A DNA stretch of 64,000 nt from an endosymbiont of unidentified scaly snail isolate Monju (GTDB lineage Bacteria; Pseudomonadota; Gammaproteobacteria; Chromatiales; Chromatiaceae), in NCBI RefSeq assembly GCF_000801295.1, contig NZ_AP012978.1, positions 868,001 through 932,000 on the forward strand, read 5' to 3'. Numbering within the stretch: the stretch's first letter is position 1; each line of letters begins with the position of its first letter. The notes below the pieces were generated by a model that was not told the origin of the DNA, did no database searches, and saw only the letters and a list, made by a program, of their open reading frames with translations. A program made the position numbers and the translations under genes. This document shows positions 61,748-64,000 of the stretch, piece by piece.

Positions 61748-62005
61748 ATGTCCAAGGGGCAGAGCCTGCAGGATCCCTTCCTGAACACCCTGCGCAAGGA
61801 GCGCATTCCGGTATCCATCTTTCTCGTCAATGGCATCAAGCTTCAGGGCACCATCGAGTCATTCGACCAGTTCGTGGTGCTGCTGAAGAACAGCGTCAGT
61901 CAAATGGTCTACAAGCACGCCATCTCTACCGTGGTGCCGGCGCGTAACGTACGGCTCCAGCAGGCCCAGGCCGGCGATGACGAGGGTGATTCCGGCCGCC
62001 CGTGA
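61748..62005 (+). CDS. hfq: RNA chaperone Hfq
   Basis: The 85-residue protein begins [20 protein letters not shown] and has Sm1 ([20 protein letters not shown]) and Sm2 ([12 protein letters not shown]) motifs. It forms hexamers that pair small RNAs with mRNAs. The start at 61748 is chosen over ATG 61742 because the AAGGAG site (61734-61739) is then 8 bases away and the N-terminus matches the family. The gap from miaA (61525-61747) may hold its own promoter. Confidence 0.95.
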   Translation: MSKGQSLQDPFLNTLRKERIPVSIFLVNGIKLQGTIESFDQFVVLLKNSVSQMVYKHAISTVVPARNVRLQQAQAGDDEGDSGRP

Positions 62006-62028
62006 TGTCCATCCGCTGTCATTTCTCG

Positions 62029-62059
62029 ACAGGCCTCGCGGCTGTGCCGCGAGGCCTGT
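62029..62059. terminator. Hairpin between hfq and hflX
   Basis: ACAGGCCTCGCGGC (62029-62042) pairs perfectly with GCCGCGAGGCCTGT (62046-62059) across a 3-base loop, followed by TCGTTTG. It could attenuate transcription from hfq into hflX. Confidence 0.75.
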
Positions 62060-62083
62060 TCGTTTGCCGCCCGGCCGCTGGTG

Positions 62084-63417
62084 ATGTTTGAGCGCCCGCA
62101 GCGCGGCGAGCGTGCCATCCTGGTTCATGTTGCCTTTCACGGGGCACCCGATCCCGAGGCCCTGCGTGAGTTCTCGGAGTTGGCGATCTCCGCCGGGGCC
62201 GAGCCACAAGCCCTGGTGACCGCCCAGCGCCACGCCCCGGACCGACGCCTCTTCGTGGGGTCGGGAAAGGCCGAGGAGATCCGCGCGGAGGTATTGGCCC
62301 GCGAGGCGCAGTTGGTGATCTTCGACCATGAGCTCTCGCCCAGCCAGGAACGCAATCTCGAACGCTTCTTCGAATGCCGGGTGCTCGACCGCACCGGCCT
62401 GATCCTCGACATCTTCGCCCAGCGCGCACGTTCGCACGAAGGCAAGCTGCAAGTGGAGCTGGCGCAGCTGCGCCACCTGTCTACCCGTCTGATCCGTGGC
62501 TGGACACACCTCGAGCGCCAGAAGGGCGGCATCGGCCTGCGCGGCCCGGGCGAAACCCAGCTGGAGACCGACCGGCGGTTGCTTGGTCAGCGCATCGACC
62601 AGATCCGCCGCCGCCTGGCGCGAGTGGACAGCCAACGCGCCCAGGGTCGGCGTGCCCGCCAGCGCGCGGAGACGCCGACCGTTTCGCTGGTCGGCTATAC
62701 CAACGCCGGCAAGTCCACCCTGTTCAACCGCCTGACTGACGCCCATGTCTACGCGCAGGACCAGCTTTTCGCCACCCTGGATCCGACCTTGCGCCGGCTG
62801 GTGCTGGACGGTTGTCCTCCGGTGGTGCTGGCCGACACCGTCGGTTTCGTCTCGCGCCTGCCCCACGACCTGGTGGCCGCCTTTCGCAGCACCCTGCAGG
62901 AGACTGCCGAGGCCGACCTCTTGCTCCACGTGATCGACGCGGCCAGCCCGCGGCGTGCCGAGAACATCGCCGAGGTCGAAGACGTTCTGGCGCAGATCGG
63001 CGCGCTGGAGGTGCCGCGCCTGAACATCTACAACAAGATCGACTGCATCGAGGACGCCGAACCACGCATCGACCGCGATGCTTCGGGCCGCGCCGTGGCG
63101 GTCTGGCTGTCGGCGGCCGACGGTCGGGGGTGCGACCTGCTGTTGCAGGTGCTGGCCGAGCGCTTTGCCGAACAGGCGGTGCGGCGGCGCATCTGTCTGC
63201 CACCCGAACAGGGGCGGCTGCGTGCCCTGCTGTTCGCGCGCGGCTGCGTGCCCTGCTGTTCGCGCGCGGCCGGGTGCTCGCCGAGGAAGCGACCGATGAT
63301 GGCGGTTGCTGCCTGGAGGTGGAACTCGCGCCGCAGGAGTACGAGCGCCTGCGCAAGCACGAGACCTGGTTGGCCTCGCATTGGCCGGCATTGGGCGAAG
63401 ACTGCCTTACCGCGTAG
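62084..63417 (+). CDS. hflX: Ribosome-associated GTPase HflX, broken by a 26-bp tandem duplication
   Basis: The protein has the HflX domain (VGSGKAEEI, FDHELSPSQERNLE, KGGIGLRGPGETQLETDRR) and the GTPase motifs GYTNAGKSTLFN, DTVGF and NKID. It splits stalled ribosomes. The frame is broken at 63215-63266 by an exact 26-bp tandem duplication. Without it, LLFARG runs into RVLAEEATDDGG and ends at the normal stop, 63417. With it, an unrelated tail is read to 63460. ATG 62084 is preferred over GTG 62081. Confidence 0.92.
63215..63266. repeat. 26-bp perfect tandem duplication in hflX
   Basis: The segment starting CGGCTGCGTGCCCTGCTGTT and ending CGCGCG occurs twice head to tail (63215-63240 and 63241-63266). 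As 26 is not a multiple of 3, it shifts the hflX frame. Confidence 0.95.
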
Positions 63418-63500
63418 GCTGCGCGGGCAAATGAACGCGGACAGCACCGCCCGGTGTTGATAGACTTGCGTTCAGAGGTTCATCTCACTTGGAGTCATGC

Positions 63501-64000
63501 ATGGCGTGGAACGAGCCGGGTAATGGCAATCGCGACCCTTGGAACAACAAGGGCGGCGAAGGTCCCCCCGATCTGGACGAAGTGGTTCGCAAGCTGCAGG
63601 ACAAGGTCGGTAGTCTGTTTGGCGGGCGCGGCGGTGGCGGTGGTAGTGCCGGTGGCCGCCGCGGTTTCGGCATGCTGGGCATGGGCCTGGTCGCGGTGGC
63701 GCTGATCGCTGCCGCCATCAACAGCTTCTATATCATCCAGCCCGCCGAGCGCGGCGTGGTGTTGCGTTTCGGTGCCTACCACGAATTGGTCGGTCCGGGG
63801 CCGCATCTCAAGCTGCCGTTCGTCGACAGCTACCAGGCGGTGAATGTCGACCAGATCAACAAGTTCGTGCACCGAGCGCAGATGCTGACCAAGGACGAGA
63901 ACATCGTCGATGTTACCGTCGAGGTGCAGTTCCGCGTCCAGGACCCGGCCGACTTCCTGTTCCAGGACGCCAATCCGCCGCTGACCCTGCGCAATGCCAT
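63501..64000 (+). CDS. hflK: HflK, modulator of FtsH protease (partial)
   Basis: The frame is open from ATG 63501 to the window edge (about 166 residues). It begins MAWNEPGNGNRDPWNNKGGE, has a Gly-rich stretch, one membrane helix (GMGLVAVALIAAAINSFYII) and the start of the SPFH/band-7 domain (QPAERGVVLRFGAYHELVGP, PHLKLPFVD). HflK and HflC form a membrane complex around FtsH. The 3' end lies beyond the window. Confidence 0.92.
   Translation, partial: MAWNEPGNGNRDPWNNKGGEGPPDLDEVVRKLQDKVGSLFGGRGGGGGSAGGRRGFGMLGMGLVAVALIAAAINSFYIIQPAERGVVLRFGAYHELVGPGPHLKLPFVDSYQAVNVDQINKFVHRAQMLTKDENIVDVTVEVQFRVQDPADFLFQDANPPLTLRNA

Overview
The window looks like a chromosomal segment of a GC-rich gammaproteobacterium, probably a sulfur-oxidising and possibly halo- or alkali-tolerant member of the Chromatiales or a related order. 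The evidence is the order queG / nnrD-tsaE-amidase / mutL-miaA-hfq-hflX-hflK, which is typical of Gammaproteobacteria, with a periplasmic DsrE-like gene inserted, plus an NhaD antiporter, a NarX/NarL-like pair and a LapA-like adhesin with its own type I exporter. This is an inference from gene content; no rRNA or tRNA gene is visible.

1-7056 is strikingly AT-rich and is an integron gene-cassette array. Short unrelated genes lie on the + strand, each stop codon falling in or next to an attC-like recombination site (about 2021, 2614, 3193, 4642, 6268 and 7006). No integrase is in the window, so this is either the distal part of an integron whose integrase lies left of position 1, or a CALIN (attC cluster lacking integrase). 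Cargo includes a candidate PD-(D/E)xK nuclease, two homologous cassettes with faint resemblance to DarT-like ADP-ribosyltransferases, a candidate HEPN-type protein, a zinc-ribbon/ABM pair and secreted or membrane proteins. A compact group IIC intron without its reverse transcriptase sits at about 5275-5737.

7248-20480 is chromosomal backbone. It holds tsaB, then a minus-strand operon of a MotA/MotB-like proton stator pair with a CobW GTPase, a DUF455 ferritin-like protein, psd, a truncated aminotransferase, and an nhaD - glycine-zipper lipoprotein - PepSY - response regulator - histidine kinase cluster. 20944-31467 is a biofilm or adhesion module: LapB-type ABC exporter, LapC/HlyD adaptor, LuxR-type regulator and a roughly 2030-codon LapA-like RTX adhesin with two vWA domains. 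31552-50823 holds hslR, grxC, pepN, a cbiX-like chelatase, Fur-controlled feoAB, an ATM1-type ABC exporter, cca, a NarX/NarL-like pair, two cyclophilins, tonB, cysS, rsgA and a cytochrome c. 51042-64000 holds a degenerate GGDEF-EAL protein, orn, queG and the nnrD-to-hflK block, which runs off the right edge.

Two themes cut across the window. First, a palindromic REP-like repeat family recurs at five intergenic loci, and a separate 169-bp MITE-like element lies upstream of the stator operon. Second, about a dozen frame-breaking lesions (homopolymer slips, AT-to-ATAT duplications, a 26-bp tandem duplication, one amber codon and one internal deletion) hit genes that should be intact, including hflX and the exporter genes. 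The pattern suggests sequencing or assembly error more than wholesale gene decay, so the broken genes should be read as probably intact in the organism unless checked.
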